This document shows positions 18,785-28,333 of a stretch of DNA of 64,000 nt, piece after piece. The translations under genes and the position numbers were made by a program. The notes beneath the pieces were generated by a model, which was given only the letters and a program-made list of their open reading frames with translations, was not told where the DNA came from and did not search any database. Location of the stretch: positions 62,001 to 126,000 of the forward strand of contig MKJV01000156.1 of assembly GCA_001942185.1 (NCBI GenBank), in the 5' to 3' direction. Position 1 is the stretch's first letter. Every line of letters begins with the position of its first letter. This DNA comes from Pseudonocardia sp. CNS-004. Lineage in GTDB: Bacteria > Actinomycetota > Actinomycetes > Mycobacteriales > Pseudonocardiaceae.

Positions 18785-21032
18785 CTAACCGGCTCCCACC
18801 GGGATCGCCGGAGGCAGGCGACGCTTGTTGCCTCCGACCTTGCGCTGCCGGAAGGTGTGCACCTGCTCCAGCACGATGGCCAGCAGGATCAGCGGCACGC
18901 CCATGGCAGCCAGCAGGTTGAGCGGCGGAAGGCTGATGTTGTTCGTGCCTTCCGGGGTGAAGATCCCACGGACCGCCTCCAGCGCGTGGACGCTCGAGTT
19001 GGCGAGGGTGAACGGGGTGCCGGGCGAGACGTTCAGGCCGAGGTCGGTGGCCTCGACCGCGACGTTCTCCGCGCGGATCGGCTCCGTGCTGCGTGCGCGG
19101 ATCCCCTCCGAGGCGCCGTTGATCGACATGCCGGAGACCGTGGTGGCCGCGGCGAGGTCGAGCCCCGTGCTACCGCCGTTGATCGTGCCGCCGTTGATCA
19201 CGGCGTTGGGGCTGGACGTGCGCACCGCCGCCTCGACGTTGTTGGTGGTGAGGTCGGTGATCGTGAGATCGCTGTTGCCCGCGGAGGCGACGATCCCGTC
19301 CCGGCCACCGTCGAGCTGCAGCGCGGTCAGCTGGATGTGGGCCGAGCCGCGCTCGAGCCGCACGGCTGCCTTGCGTCGGAGACCTGGGTGGAGTTCACCC
19401 GGATCTCCTTGCCACCGATGTTGATGCCGGCGACCCGGGACCCTTCGATCGTCGAGTTCTTCAGCTCGAGGTTCGTGGTGCTCTTCTCGACCACCACACC
19501 CCGGCGACCGCCGTTCGCGCGGATGTTGTCGAGCACGATGCCGGTGCTGCCGACGTGGGTGAAGATCCCGATCGGCTGGTCGGTGGCGGTGAAGTCCGTG
19601 ACCGTGACGTTCTCGGCCTGGTTCAGCCGCAGCCCGCCCGCCTCGTCGGCCTCGGTGGAGATGCCGTTGACCTGCGCACCCTTCTGCTGGGTGACGACCA
19701 GGCCGTAGAGCTTGTTGCCGAGGGTGGTGAGGCCGGTGATGGGCCGGTCGGAGGTCTCGCCGCCCACGAACATCCCGTTGCCGCCGTTGGCCTCGGCGCG
19801 CAGGTTGGCCATGCTGGTGCCCTTGTCGCCGTTGAGGACGATGCCGTCGGCCTCGGACTCGGACACCGTGACGCCGTCGAGCTCCACGCCCTGGGCCCCG
19901 GACACCTCGACGCCGATGTTGTTGCGCTGCAGGGTGGCGCGGACCAGCGACCCGGTGCTGCCCGGGTTGAAGGAGATGGCGGGCTCGGCGGTGACCTGGC
20001 CGTGCTCGGGGGTGCCCATGTCGGTGATGGTCACGTCCGAGGCTTCGATCCGGCCGCCGTTGGTGGCCTCGATGAACGGCCGGCCCACGGCGTCCATCGG
20101 GAGCGGCTGCCCACCGCTGTCGACGCCCGAGACCGTGGTGTTCTTCAGCGTCAGCCTGCCGCCGCCGGTGTAGATCGGGTTGGCGTCGGGGATCTCGGGG
20201 CCGCCGGTCAGCCGGACGGTGGGGATGTCGGCGATCGCGAACGAGACTCCGGGCGCAGGACGATCGTCGTGTTGACGGTGGCGGATTCGCCGTCCGCGAC
20301 GATCCAGTCGTTCGGCACCATCTTGTCGAGGTCGCGGAGGTCCAGTGCGCCCGGCCGCCGCGGCACCAGGGTGCTGAGCTGGCCGTTGTTCACGACCTCG
20401 ACACGGTCCTCGCGGACGGTGACCATCTGCTTGGGGCGCCCACGCTCCTGCCACGACGCGCGGGCCTTCGCGGCCTGCTCGGCGCGTTCGGCGGCCTCCC
20501 GCCGCTGGCGCTCGATCTCCTTGAGGCGCTTCTCCTCGGCCTTCTGCGCCGCCTCCGCTGCCTCCTTGGCCGCCTTCTCCTCGGCCTTGCGCTGCTCCTC
20601 CTGCCGGCGCTTCTCCTCGAGTTCCTGCTGCGAGGGGCCGGTGGGCTGCGGGCGGACGGTCGGGCGGTTGGGCTGGGTGCTGCCGCCGCCGCTGCCGCCG
20701 CCGGAGCCTCCCCCGGAACCGCCGCCGGAGCCTCCCCCACTTCCGCCGCCGCTGCCGGAGTCACCGCCGGAGTCGCCTCCGCCGCTGCCGCTGCCACTTC
20801 CCCCGCCGCCGCTGCCGCCGCCGTCACCGTCACCGTCACCGGGGTCGGTGCTTCCGCTGCCGCCGGTACCGCTGCCACTGCCGGTGTCCGGAGTGCCGGA
20901 CTGGGCGACAGCGGTACCGGTGGTGGCAGCGATGGCTGAGCCTGCCGTGACAGGGAGCGTGAGTGCGCCCAGGGCGAGGCTCGCCACGACGAGCCTCGCC
21001 AGGCGGTGCCTGCCGGTACGGGGGATGGTCAT
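18785..21032 (-). CDS. Membrane-anchored beta-helix repeat protein, locus copy 2 (two frame breaks)
   Basis: It starts at ATG 21032 in an ATGA overlap with the glycosyltransferase. Order of parts: signal peptide (LARLVVASLALGALTLPVTAG), a long Gly/Ser/Asp-rich linker, a charged coiled coil (EEKRRQEEQRKAEEKAAKEA), a beta-helix with FVGGETSDRPITGLTTLGN-type turns, and a C-terminal membrane anchor (LNLLAAMGVPLILLAIVL) with a basic tail. Frame breaks near 20252 and 19370 each need one base; the repaired protein has about 749 residues, roughly 90 more than copy 1, mostly because of the Gly/Ser linker. It probably tethers or guides polymer outside the cell. Confidence 0.76.
20680..20880. repeat. 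Gly/Ser/Asp-coding low-complexity repeat
   Basis: Short GGC/TCC/GGA-type units repeat here and encode SGGG and GDGDG runs on the minus strand, in the linker of the copy 2 membrane beta-helix protein. Copy 1 has a shorter Ala/Pro linker at this place. Such tracts are prone to length change. Confidence 0.8.
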
Positions 21033-22278
21033 GCGGCCCTCCCGACGCCGACCGCCCGCATCGGGATGGTCGCGTCTTCCTCCATGTCCCCGCCTGCGCC
21101 CGCGGTGCGGACGACCTGGCCGTTCTCGACGGCCACCTGACGGGTGCCCCATTTCTGGTAACGGATGGTCATCAGTGCGCGGATCTTGATGAGTGCCATG
21201 AGCCACGAGACGACGACGTAGCCCAGTACGAAGAAGAAGCTCGACGGTCGCCGCACGATGTGCGGCAGGAACTTCGCCGCACGGCTGACCTGCCACCAGG
21301 CGACGAGGATGACCGCGACGATCCACTGCTGGGTGACCAGCGCGATGGTCAGGAAGATCGGCCCGAGCAGCACGGTGAACCCGGACAGGGCCTTGTCGAC
21401 CATGGTGTAGGCCAGGAACGGGTGCTTCCAGATCCAGGAGCTCGACAGCGCCCGCATGTCCGAACGCCAGGTGTTGCGCGCCCAGCGCACCCGCTGCTTG
21501 AAGAAGACGCTCCACTTGTCGGGGAACGTCGACCACACGACGGCGGTGCGCTGCATGTAGGTGAGGTAGCCGTGCGACAGCGTGAGCGTGGTGAGGCGCT
21601 TGTCGTCCCCCGACAGGCAGGGGATGCCCCAGAACTTCTCCTCCATGAACTCGGCCTCGATCTCCAGCAGCAGCTGCGCCGGTAGATCGCGGTACGGCCG
21701 GACAAGCACGCGACGGCCTGACCCAGGAGGGTCTGGCTGGCGTTCTCGTCGAAGTACCGGTTGTCGAGGAACATGTCGGTGATCCGCGCGAGGAACCCCT
21801 TGGTGCCGTACACGCTCTGCCTGGTGCCGACGCCGCCGATGCGGGGGTCGGCGAACGGCTTGCACACCTCGTCAGCGACGTCCGGTGCCCAGATGGTGTC
21901 GGAGTCGACGAGGGCCACCAGCTCGGTGCGTGCGGCCCGCCAGCCCCGGCGCAGCGCATCGCGCTTGCCGGGGACGTCGGTGATCACGATCCGGACCGGG
22001 TACCGGCGGGCGATCTCCTGGCAGGTCGAGTCCGAGGCGTCGATGACCAGGATCACTTCCTGGACGTTGTTGGCCAACCAGGACTCGATCGCCATCGCGA
22101 AGATCTCGGGGTCCTCCTGGTAGGTGGGGACCACGATGGTCATCGGGAGCCGGTAGTTGTTGACGACGGGTTTGTACAGCACCGCGGGGATCCGGCGGAC
22201 CAACCAGGTGGCCCACCGGATGAGGCCGAGCACCCCGAGCGGGGTGCCCAGCACGTAGTAGTACGCGGGTAGGTTCAT
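21029..22278 (-). CDS. Processive GT2 membrane glycosyltransferase, locus copy 2 (frame broken once)
   Basis: The protein has about 416 residues and starts at ATG 22278, which overlaps the dehydrogenase stop (ATGA). Synthase motifs are VVPTYQEDP, ALVDSDTIW, CLSGDDKRLT and KQRVRWARNTW. It has an N-terminal membrane segment (YVLGTPLGVLGLIRWATWL) and C-terminal ones around FTVLLGPIFLTIAL, IVAVILVAWW and FFFVLGYVVVSWLMAL. A missing G near 21683 is repaired to RRQLLLEIEAEF. It is clearly paralogous to 14526-15781. The two synthases may make the same polymer under different conditions or two different polymers. Confidence 0.85.
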
Positions 22279-23258
22279 GCCGGCTCGTGCTGCTGCTGTC
22301 CGCTCGCCACTGCAGCAGCCGTCTCCTTTCCACTGGCGGCCTGGCGCAGCTGGGCGTGCGAAGCGGCGTGCGTGGCGGTGTCGACCTCTTCTGAAACGAT
22401 CGCCGCAAGGCGGTCGTTCGTTTCAACCACCGCGGAGAGCAGGGGCATGTCGACGTCGATGCCGGCGGCGAAGCCGAGGAAACCGCAGGTGTCCTTGGGC
22501 AGGCAGACCCCGCCGTAGGGGGCGCCGCCGCGGATGCCGTACTCGGGGTTGATCGAGCCCTCGGCGGACCGGGCCACGGTGGCGGCGATCGGGTCGAGGT
22601 CGAGGTCGAGCTTCTGCGCGACGAGCCACATCTCGTTCCAGAAGCTGATCTTGGTGGCGTTGTAGATGTTGTGCGCGGCCTTGATGAACTCGGCCTCGGC
22701 CGGGTTGCTGAAGGTGCGCAGCTCGCCGCCGAACGGGGCGAGGATCGCGCGGAGCCGCTCGACGTTCTGCGGGTCGCGGCTGGCGATGATGGTCATCCAC
22801 GGGTTGGCGAAGTCCTCGGCGGCGGAGACCGCGCGCAGGAACTCGGGGTTCGAGGCGAGCCCGAAGCCCTCGTTCGCGACCATCCCGGAGTTCTCCTCCA
22901 GCGTGGACTTGACCAGGCCCTCGGTGGTGCCCGGAGGGACCGTCGACCGCACGACGACGGTGTGCCGGGAAGCGGAGCCCGCCAGCGCCTTGCCCACCGA
23001 AGCGGTGCCCGCGGAGAAGGCCGTCAGGTCGTAACGGTGTCCCTCGTGCGGCGTCGGCAGGGTAAGGAAGATCAACGACTCGGGCTCGTCGGTCAGGTCG
23101 ATCGCGGTGCGGGCATCCCAGCCGCGCTCCTTGAGCTCGTTGACACGGGCCTCGTTGATGTCGATGAACGTCACCTCGTGGCCGGCCTCGCGGAAGCCGC
23201 CACCTGTTGCAGCTCCCACGACACCCGAACCGACGATGAAGATCCTCGACGACTGCAT
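22275..23258 (-). CDS. UDP-glucose/GDP-mannose dehydrogenase-like protein without C-terminal domain, copy 2
   Basis: This intact 327-residue protein begins MQSSRIFIVGSGVVGAATGG and keeps NPEFLR, FIKAAHNIYNATKISFWNE and the catalytic cysteine in GGVCLPKDT. A perfect GGAGG lies seven bases before the ATG. The C-terminal nucleotide-sugar-binding domain of ordinary UGD/AlgD enzymes is missing, as in copy 1; after DVDMPLLSAVVE only a short helical tail remains. Because both copies share this form, it is a lineage feature and not damage. The truncated enzyme may rely on a partner, or have an altered substrate. First gene of locus copy 2. Confidence 0.85.
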   Translation of the reverse strand: MQSSRIFIVGSGVVGAATGGGFREAGHEVTFIDINEARVNELKERGWDARTAIDLTDEPESLIFLTLPTPHEGHRYDLTAFSAGTASVGKALAGSASRHTVVVRSTVPPGTTEGLVKSTLEENSGMVANEGFGLASNPEFLRAVSAAEDFANPWMTIIASRDPQNVERLRAILAPFGGELRTFSNPAEAEFIKAAHNIYNATKISFWNEMWLVAQKLDLDLDPIAATVARSAEGSINPEYGIRGGAPYGGVCLPKDTCGFLGFAAGIDVDMPLLSAVVETNDRLAAIVSEEVDTATHAASHAQLRQAASGKETAAAVASGQQQHEPA

Positions 23259-23945
23259 GGAATGCCCTCCAAATTCATTGACGACCGTTCCGATCGCCTC
23301 TGGTGGACGATGGTTTCGCAGTCGACGGATCCACGATCGTCCAGGTCCTTCGTCACGCAGTGCAACCGCAGCAGCAGCTACGGCCACTCGAACGCCCAGG
23401 TTTCCCCTGGTAGGCGCAAGGGTAACCGATGGCGTCGCCAACCGATCGAGTGACGTACCTGAGAGACTCACAGCACCCTGTAACCAAAGCCTGTGATCCG
23501 AGTCACCTTGCGAATCACTCGCTCGGACGAATTCGATGGGGCGTCGCCGAATAACGGTAACGCTCTCACGGTGACCGCTCGACGTTTCTCGATAACCGTT
23601 CGGCGGCACTGCTCGACAATGGGCGCGCTGAGCTTGCCGCTCGGCGCGCGCCACGAGTCTTCGGCGCAACCTCGGTGGGCGGTGCTCGTTCGCAAGAATC
23701 AGCCGTGCCGGAGGGTCGTCACTCCGCGTGTTCCCCGCCGCTGCCCCGGGCGGGCGACGGGCGACCCCGTGCGGACGCCTCGGCCCCGACCTGCCGCGTC
23801 GTGCCCCGAGTGTGGCGCCTCGGCGGCGCCCACCCGGCGCGCCGAGCGACAGCCTAGCCGCGGTGAACGATGCCCGCCGTCATCACCCGTGCACCAGGGG
23901 TGGCTGTGAGGTCGGCCCGATGGCCCTGGCCGTTACCCTCGACGG
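23259..23945. other. Long intergenic region upstream of locus copy 2
   Basis: About 690 bases without a convincing gene separate the dehydrogenase (minus) from the patatin gene (plus). The region is less G+C-rich between 23300 and 23650 than its surroundings and carries the TGTGA-N6-TCACC element. A structured leader is possible, but I could not match a known riboswitch. Confidence 0.5.
23478..23507. promoter_or_regulatory. CRP-like site upstream of locus copy 2
   Basis: CTGTAACC at 23478-23485 is followed by TGTGATCCGAGTCACC at 23492-23507. This is the same pair of motifs with nearly the same spacing as at 16965-16993, and it lies 234 bp upstream of the dehydrogenase start. Conservation between diverged promoters supports a regulatory role. 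Confidence 0.6.
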
Positions 23946-24913
23946 GTGCCGATGGAGTCTCCCGTCCCTTTCCTGCACGGTGACCGGGAGGTCATCGAGG
24001 TCCTGCACCGGCGGCGTGCGGTGCGCACCGCGCCGGGCGACCGCGACGACGAGCACCGGGTCGCGCTGGTCATCGGCGGTGGCGGGATGCGCGGCGCGTA
24101 CGTGGCGGGCATGCTGCGCGCGCTCGACCGCGCAGGCCTCGTCCCCGCCTTCGACGAGGTCTACGGGGCGTCGTCGGGCGGGTTCAGCGGTGCCGCCTTC
24201 CTCACCGGCGAAGCCGCCGCCTGCGCCGCGAGCTACCCCGAGGACCTGTGCACCGACGTCTTCATCAACATGCGCAGGCTCGGCAGCAGGCGCCCGGTCG
24301 TCGCTCTCGACCACCTCGTGCACGACGTCCTCGGCGACCGCAAGCCGCTCGCCTGGCACGAGCTGGGGCACACACCGGCGCCGCTGCGCGTGGTGGCCAC
24401 CGATGCGGCCGACCTCACGGCCCACACCCTGGAGGGGATGCAGACCGTCGCCGACTGGCAGCAGGCGCTGCGCGCGAGCGCGGCCATCCCGCTGCTGGCC
24501 GGACCGCCGATCCCGTGGGGCGGGCGGCGCTGGGTGGACGGGTCGGTCGCCGAGCCGCTGGCCATGGCGCGGGCGCTGCGCGGCGGAGCCACCCATGTGC
24601 TCGTGCTGCTGTGCCGGGGGAGCGACGACCTGCACCCGGACGCCGACGCGGGTCTGTCGCTGTGGGCCCGCGCGCTCGACCGGGTGGTCCCCGGCCTGGG
24701 CTCCCTCGCCCAGGGGTCGCGCCGCTACGGCACCGACCTGCGCCTGGTCACCGACGCCGCCCACCCCGAACGGGGCCCGGGCCACCTGGCCGCGATCGGT
24801 CCCGCGCGCTCCGCAGGCATGGGTTCCTGTGCGTCGACGCAGTGCGGGTCGGCGAGGCGGTGCGGATCGGCGACGAGTCGGTGGTGACCGCGCTGGACGC
24901 GGTCGCAGCTTGA
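23946..24913 (+). CDS. Patatin-like phospholipase, frame broken near the end
   Basis: The patatin catalytic features are present in order: oxyanion loop GGGGMRGAYVAG, nucleophile elbow GASSGG (GxSxG) and the aspartate of the dyad in VDGS. Such enzymes are cytosolic or exported acyl-lipid hydrolases. A missing G near 24825 separates the last 30 residues; repaired, the end reads GMGFLCVDAVRVGEAVRIGDESV and the total is about 322 residues. Start is GTG 23946 or ATG 23952. The cinA gene follows 18 bp later on the same strand, so they may be co-transcribed, though no functional link is known. Confidence 0.85.
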
Positions 24914-24931
24914 TCCGGATAGGTTCGTCCC

Positions 24932-26224
24932 GTGAGTGCTGTCAACCGGCCGCGGGCCGCTGTCGTCGTCACCGGGAGCGAGCTGCTCACGGGGGCGATC
25001 CTCGATCGCAACGGACCGTGGCTGTCGCGTGAGCTCACCGGCCTCGGGTTCGAGGTGGCACACCTGCAGCTCGTGGGCGACCGTCCCGACGATCTCGTCC
25101 GGGCGCTGGACCGCGCGCTCGTGGACGGGTGCGAGCTGATCGTGACGAGCGGCGGGCTCGGGCCTACGGCCGACGACCTGACCGCCGAGGTCGTGGCGGC
25201 GTTCGCGGATGCGCCGCTCGAGCTGGACGAGGCGATGTACGAGCGGATCGCGGCGATCCTCGCCGGGTTCGCGGCCCGCACCGGCTTCGGAGGCCCCGCG
25301 CTCGACGCGGCCAACCGCAAGCAGGCGATGGTGCCGCGGGGCGCGGTGGCGCTGGACCCGGTGGGCACCGCGCCGGGGCTCGTGGTGCCCCGGCCCGGCG
25401 GGCCGCTGGTCGTGGTGCTGCCAGGGCCGCCCCGTGAGCTGCAGGGCATGTGGCCCGCCGCGCTGGCCGCTGCGCCCGTCGTCGACCTGCTGGCGGGGGT
25501 GCCCGCCGCCGAGGCCCGTTCCCTGCGCTATTTCGGCCTTCCCGAATCCGAGATCGCCGCCACCCTGCGGGAGATCGGGGCGGACCGCGACCTGTCCGGC
25601 GTCGAGGTCACCACCTGCCTGCGGCGTTCGGAGCTGGAGGTGGACCTGCGCCCCCGGCCCGGCGCGGGCGACGTCGCCGCGGCCCTGCACGCCGAGCTGG
25701 CCCTTCGGCACGCCCGGCACCTGGTCAGCGCCGACGGCGCGAGCACGGACGAGTTGCTGGCCACCGCCCTGCGCGAGCGCGGGTGGACGGTCGCCACCGG
25801 CGAGTCCTGCACGGGCGGCATGCTCGCCGCGCGGCTCGTCGACCTCGCGGGCTCGTCCGACTACGTCGCGGGCGGCGTGGTCGCCTACTCCAACTCCGCG
25901 AAGACCGGCCTGCTCGGCGTCCCGGCCGAGATGATCGCCACCCACGGCGCCGTGTCGCCGGAGGTGGCGCGGGCGCTCGCCGACGGCGCGCGGGAGCGGT
26001 TCGGCGCCGACGTCGGCGTCGGCATCACCGGCGTCGCCGGGCCCGGCGGGGGCAGCGAGGCCAAGCCGGTGGGCTACGTCTGCTTCTGCGTCACCACCGC
26101 CGACGGGCAAGTCCTCGCCAGGGACCCGCTCCTGCCCGGCGGCCGCACCGACATCAGGGAACGCTCCACGGACGTGGGCATGCACCTGCTGCTGCGGGCG
26201 GCCCGCGGTTCCCAACCGGCGTGA
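24932..26224 (+). CDS. cinA: CinA-family competence/damage-inducible protein, nicotinamide-nucleotide amidase
   Basis: The 430-residue protein has both CinA domains. The N-terminal MoaB/MogA-like (COG1058) domain shows VVVTGSELLTGAILDRNG and TSGGLGPTADDLT. The C-terminal PncC amidohydrolase domain carries ATGESCTGGMLAARL, GGVVAYSNSAK and GITGVAGPGGGSEAKPVG. PncC-type domains deamidate nicotinamide mononucleotide to nicotinate mononucleotide in NAD salvage; the N-terminal domain is an ADP-ribose pyrophosphatase in studied homologues. Full length for the family. Starts at GTG. In other actinobacteria cinA is often near pgsA, which is not seen here. Confidence 0.95.
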   Translation: MSAVNRPRAAVVVTGSELLTGAILDRNGPWLSRELTGLGFEVAHLQLVGDRPDDLVRALDRALVDGCELIVTSGGLGPTADDLTAEVVAAFADAPLELDEAMYERIAAILAGFAARTGFGGPALDAANRKQAMVPRGAVALDPVGTAPGLVVPRPGGPLVVVLPGPPRELQGMWPAALAAAPVVDLLAGVPAAEARSLRYFGLPESEIAATLREIGADRDLSGVEVTTCLRRSELEVDLRPRPGAGDVAAALHAELALRHARHLVSADGASTDELLATALRERGWTVATGESCTGGMLAARLVDLAGSSDYVAGGVVAYSNSAKTGLLGVPAEMIATHGAVSPEVARALADGARERFGADVGVGITGVAGPGGGSEAKPVGYVCFCVTTADGQVLARDPLLPGGRTDIRERSTDVGMHLLLRAARGSQPA

Positions 26225-26435
26225 CCCCAACCGAGCAGCACGTCACGGTTACCTCGGGGCCGATCACACGCGCTTGATCACCGCGAGCAGCACGCAGGTA
26301 CGGGTGCGGCGGCACGGAGGTGCGGCTCGCACCGATCACGGGGCGGCGCGGGCGCGCGACAGCAGACGGGGTGCGCCGGCTCGTACCGGGTGTGTCGGCG
26401 AGCGCGTGTGGCACCGGCGACGGTCCCCGTGGCCG

Positions 26436-27569
26436 TCAGCGGAGCTTGCGGAAGAACGCGCGCAGGTCCTCGACCAGGACGTCCGGTTGCTCCAGTCCCG
26501 CGAAGTGGCCGCCGACGGCCGGCTCGTTCCAGAACCGCAGATCGGTGTAGCGCCGCTCCAGCCAGTGGCGGGGCAGGCGGACCAGCTCCTGGGGGAAGAG
26601 CGTGATGCCGGTCGGGACGGGCACCTCGTCGGTGCGGCGGCGGTCGTAGCTCTCCCAGTACAGCCGCGCGGACGACGCGCCCGCGCCGGGCAGCCAGTAG
26701 AGCATCACGTTGTCCAGCAGCCGGTCGCGCGAGATCACGTTCTCCGGGTGGCCGGCGCAGTCGGTCCAGTCCCAGAACTTCTCGACGATCCACATGCACT
26801 GCCCGGACGGCGAGTCGGCGAGGCCGTACCCCACCGTCTGCGGCCGGGTGGCCTGCTCGCGGGAGTACCCGGTGCCCACCTTCAGGAACGTCTCACGCGT
26901 CGCGAGCGCCTGCTGTTCCTCCGGGCTGAGCGGCCGGCGGTCCGCCTCGGGCGGGGCGGCGGCGAGCGGCATCGTCAGGTGGATGCCCACGACGTTCTCC
27001 GGCGCCCCGGTGCCCAGGGCCGACGAGATCAGCGAACCCCAGTCGCCGCCGTGCGCCCCGTAACGGTCGTAGCCGAGCCGGTCCATGAGCTGGGCCCACG
27101 CGGTGGCGATCCGCTCCACACCCCACCCCGGAACGGTCGGCTTGCCGCTGAACCCGTAGCCGGGGATCGTCGGGATCACGAGGTGGAACGCGTCGGCCGG
27201 GTCCGGCGGGTCGGTCAGCGCCGAGACGATGCCGAGGAACTCCACGATCGACCCCGGCCACCCGTGGGTGAGCAGCAGCGGCAGTGCTCCGCGGTGCCGC
27301 GAGCGCACGTGCAGCAGGTGCACCTCGACCGTGTCGTCCCCGCCGCCGTCCAGCCCCGTGCGGAACTGCGGGAGCGCGTTGATCTCCGACTCGCAGCGGC
27401 GCCACTCGTAGCGGCGGGCCCAGTGGTCGCACAGCTCCCGCGCGTAGTCCAGCGGCACACCCTGCCGCCACCCCGGCGCGGTGGCCCCATCCGGCCACCG
27501 GGTGCGAGCGAGGCGATCGCGCAGGTCGTCGAGGTCCGACTCCGGAACGGCGATGCGGAACTCGCGCAC
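26436..27569 (-). CDS. Epoxide hydrolase-like alpha/beta hydrolase
   Basis: The protein begins VREFRIAVPESDLDDLRDRLA, the epoxide-hydrolase N-terminal (EHN) domain, and continues with an alpha/beta hydrolase fold. The oxyanion HGWPGS and the nucleophile elbow GGDWGS (Asp) match soluble/microsomal epoxide hydrolases; a catalytic His is likely in VGGHFAGLEQP. It has 377 residues, normal for the family. Its GTG start shares one base with the TAG stop of the SDR gene, so the two are translationally coupled. Together they could convert an epoxide and then oxidise or reduce an alcohol, a reasonable catabolic pair. The substrate is unknown. Confidence 0.9.
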   Translation of the reverse strand: MREFRIAVPESDLDDLRDRLARTRWPDGATAPGWRQGVPLDYARELCDHWARRYEWRRCESEINALPQFRTGLDGGGDDTVEVHLLHVRSRHRGALPLLLTHGWPGSIVEFLGIVSALTDPPDPADAFHLVIPTIPGYGFSGKPTVPGWGVERIATAWAQLMDRLGYDRYGAHGGDWGSLISSALGTGAPENVVGIHLTMPLAAAPPEADRRPLSPEEQQALATRETFLKVGTGYSREQATRPQTVGYGLADSPSGQCMWIVEKFWDWTDCAGHPENVISRDRLLDNVMLYWLPGAGASSARLYWESYDRRRTDEVPVPTGITLFPQELVRLPRHWLERRYTDLRFWNEPAVGGHFAGLEQPDVLVEDLRAFFRKLR

Positions 27570-28325
27570 TAGTACTGGACCCCTCGGGTGAGGCGCCGTC
27601 GACGACGAGGTTGGTGCCCGAGATGAAGGATGCGCGCGGGCTCGCCAGCGTCGTGACGGCGTACGCGACCTCCTCGGGGGTGCACATCCGGCCGGTCGGG
27701 TTGAGCGCCATCGCCTTCGCGAAGAGCTCCGGGTTGCCCTGCTCGATGCTCGGCCACACACCGCCGTCGAAGTAGACGTTGCCCGGCGAGACGGTGTTGG
27801 CCCGCACCTTGCCCGCGTTCTGGTAGGCCAGGCCCGCCATGTAGTGGATCAGCGCGGCCTTCATCCCGCCGTACGACCCGGCGAAGAAGTCGACCTCCCG
27901 ACCGGACACGCTGGACACCGCGATCACCGAGCCGTCCTCGCTGCGCTCCAGGTGCGGCAGCGCGGCGTTGACGAGTCGGACGGTGTGCAGGAGGTCGACC
28001 TCGAACTCCGCGCGCCAGCTGGCCTCGTCCTGGCCCGCCGCGATCGCGCTGACATTCGCGACCGCGACGTCGATGCCGCCCCACCGTTCGGCGGACGCGG
28101 CCACCCACGCCTCGAGCGCGGGGCCCTCGGTGACGTCGAGCGCCGTGCCCGCGACCTCGTGGCCCGCCCCGCGCAGGCCTCCTCGGTGGACTTGACGTCC
28201 GCGTCGGTCCGGGCGCAGAACGCGACCCGCGCGCCCTCGGCGGCGAGCGACTCGACGATCGCGCGCCCGATTCCCTTCGTGCCCCCCGTGACGACGGCGG
28301 TCTTCCCGGCCAGCTGCAGATCCAC
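27569..28325 (-). CDS. Short-chain dehydrogenase/reductase (two frame breaks)
   Basis: The SDR fold is clear: cofactor motif TGGTKGIGRA near the N-terminus, VANVSA in place of NNAG, Ser in VSSVSG, and a variant active-site segment GSYGGMKAAL (Tyr and Lys of YxxxK). The C-terminus has FISGTNLVVDGA. Frame breaks near 28180 and near 27588 each need one base; repair gives about 252 residues ending LTRGVQY at the TAG that overlaps the epoxide hydrolase start. It begins MDLQLAGKTAVVTGG. The acetamidase gene lies immediately upstream on the same strand with an 8-bp gap, so three genes may form one operon. Confidence 0.87.
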
Positions 28326-28333
28326 GGCTTCTC

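Noticed and set aside
23263..23480. Cyclic-di-AMP or other riboswitch in the leader of locus copy 2
   Set aside because: I could not find the conserved sequence blocks of a known class; the leader of copy 1 does not preserve a common structure that I can see by eye.
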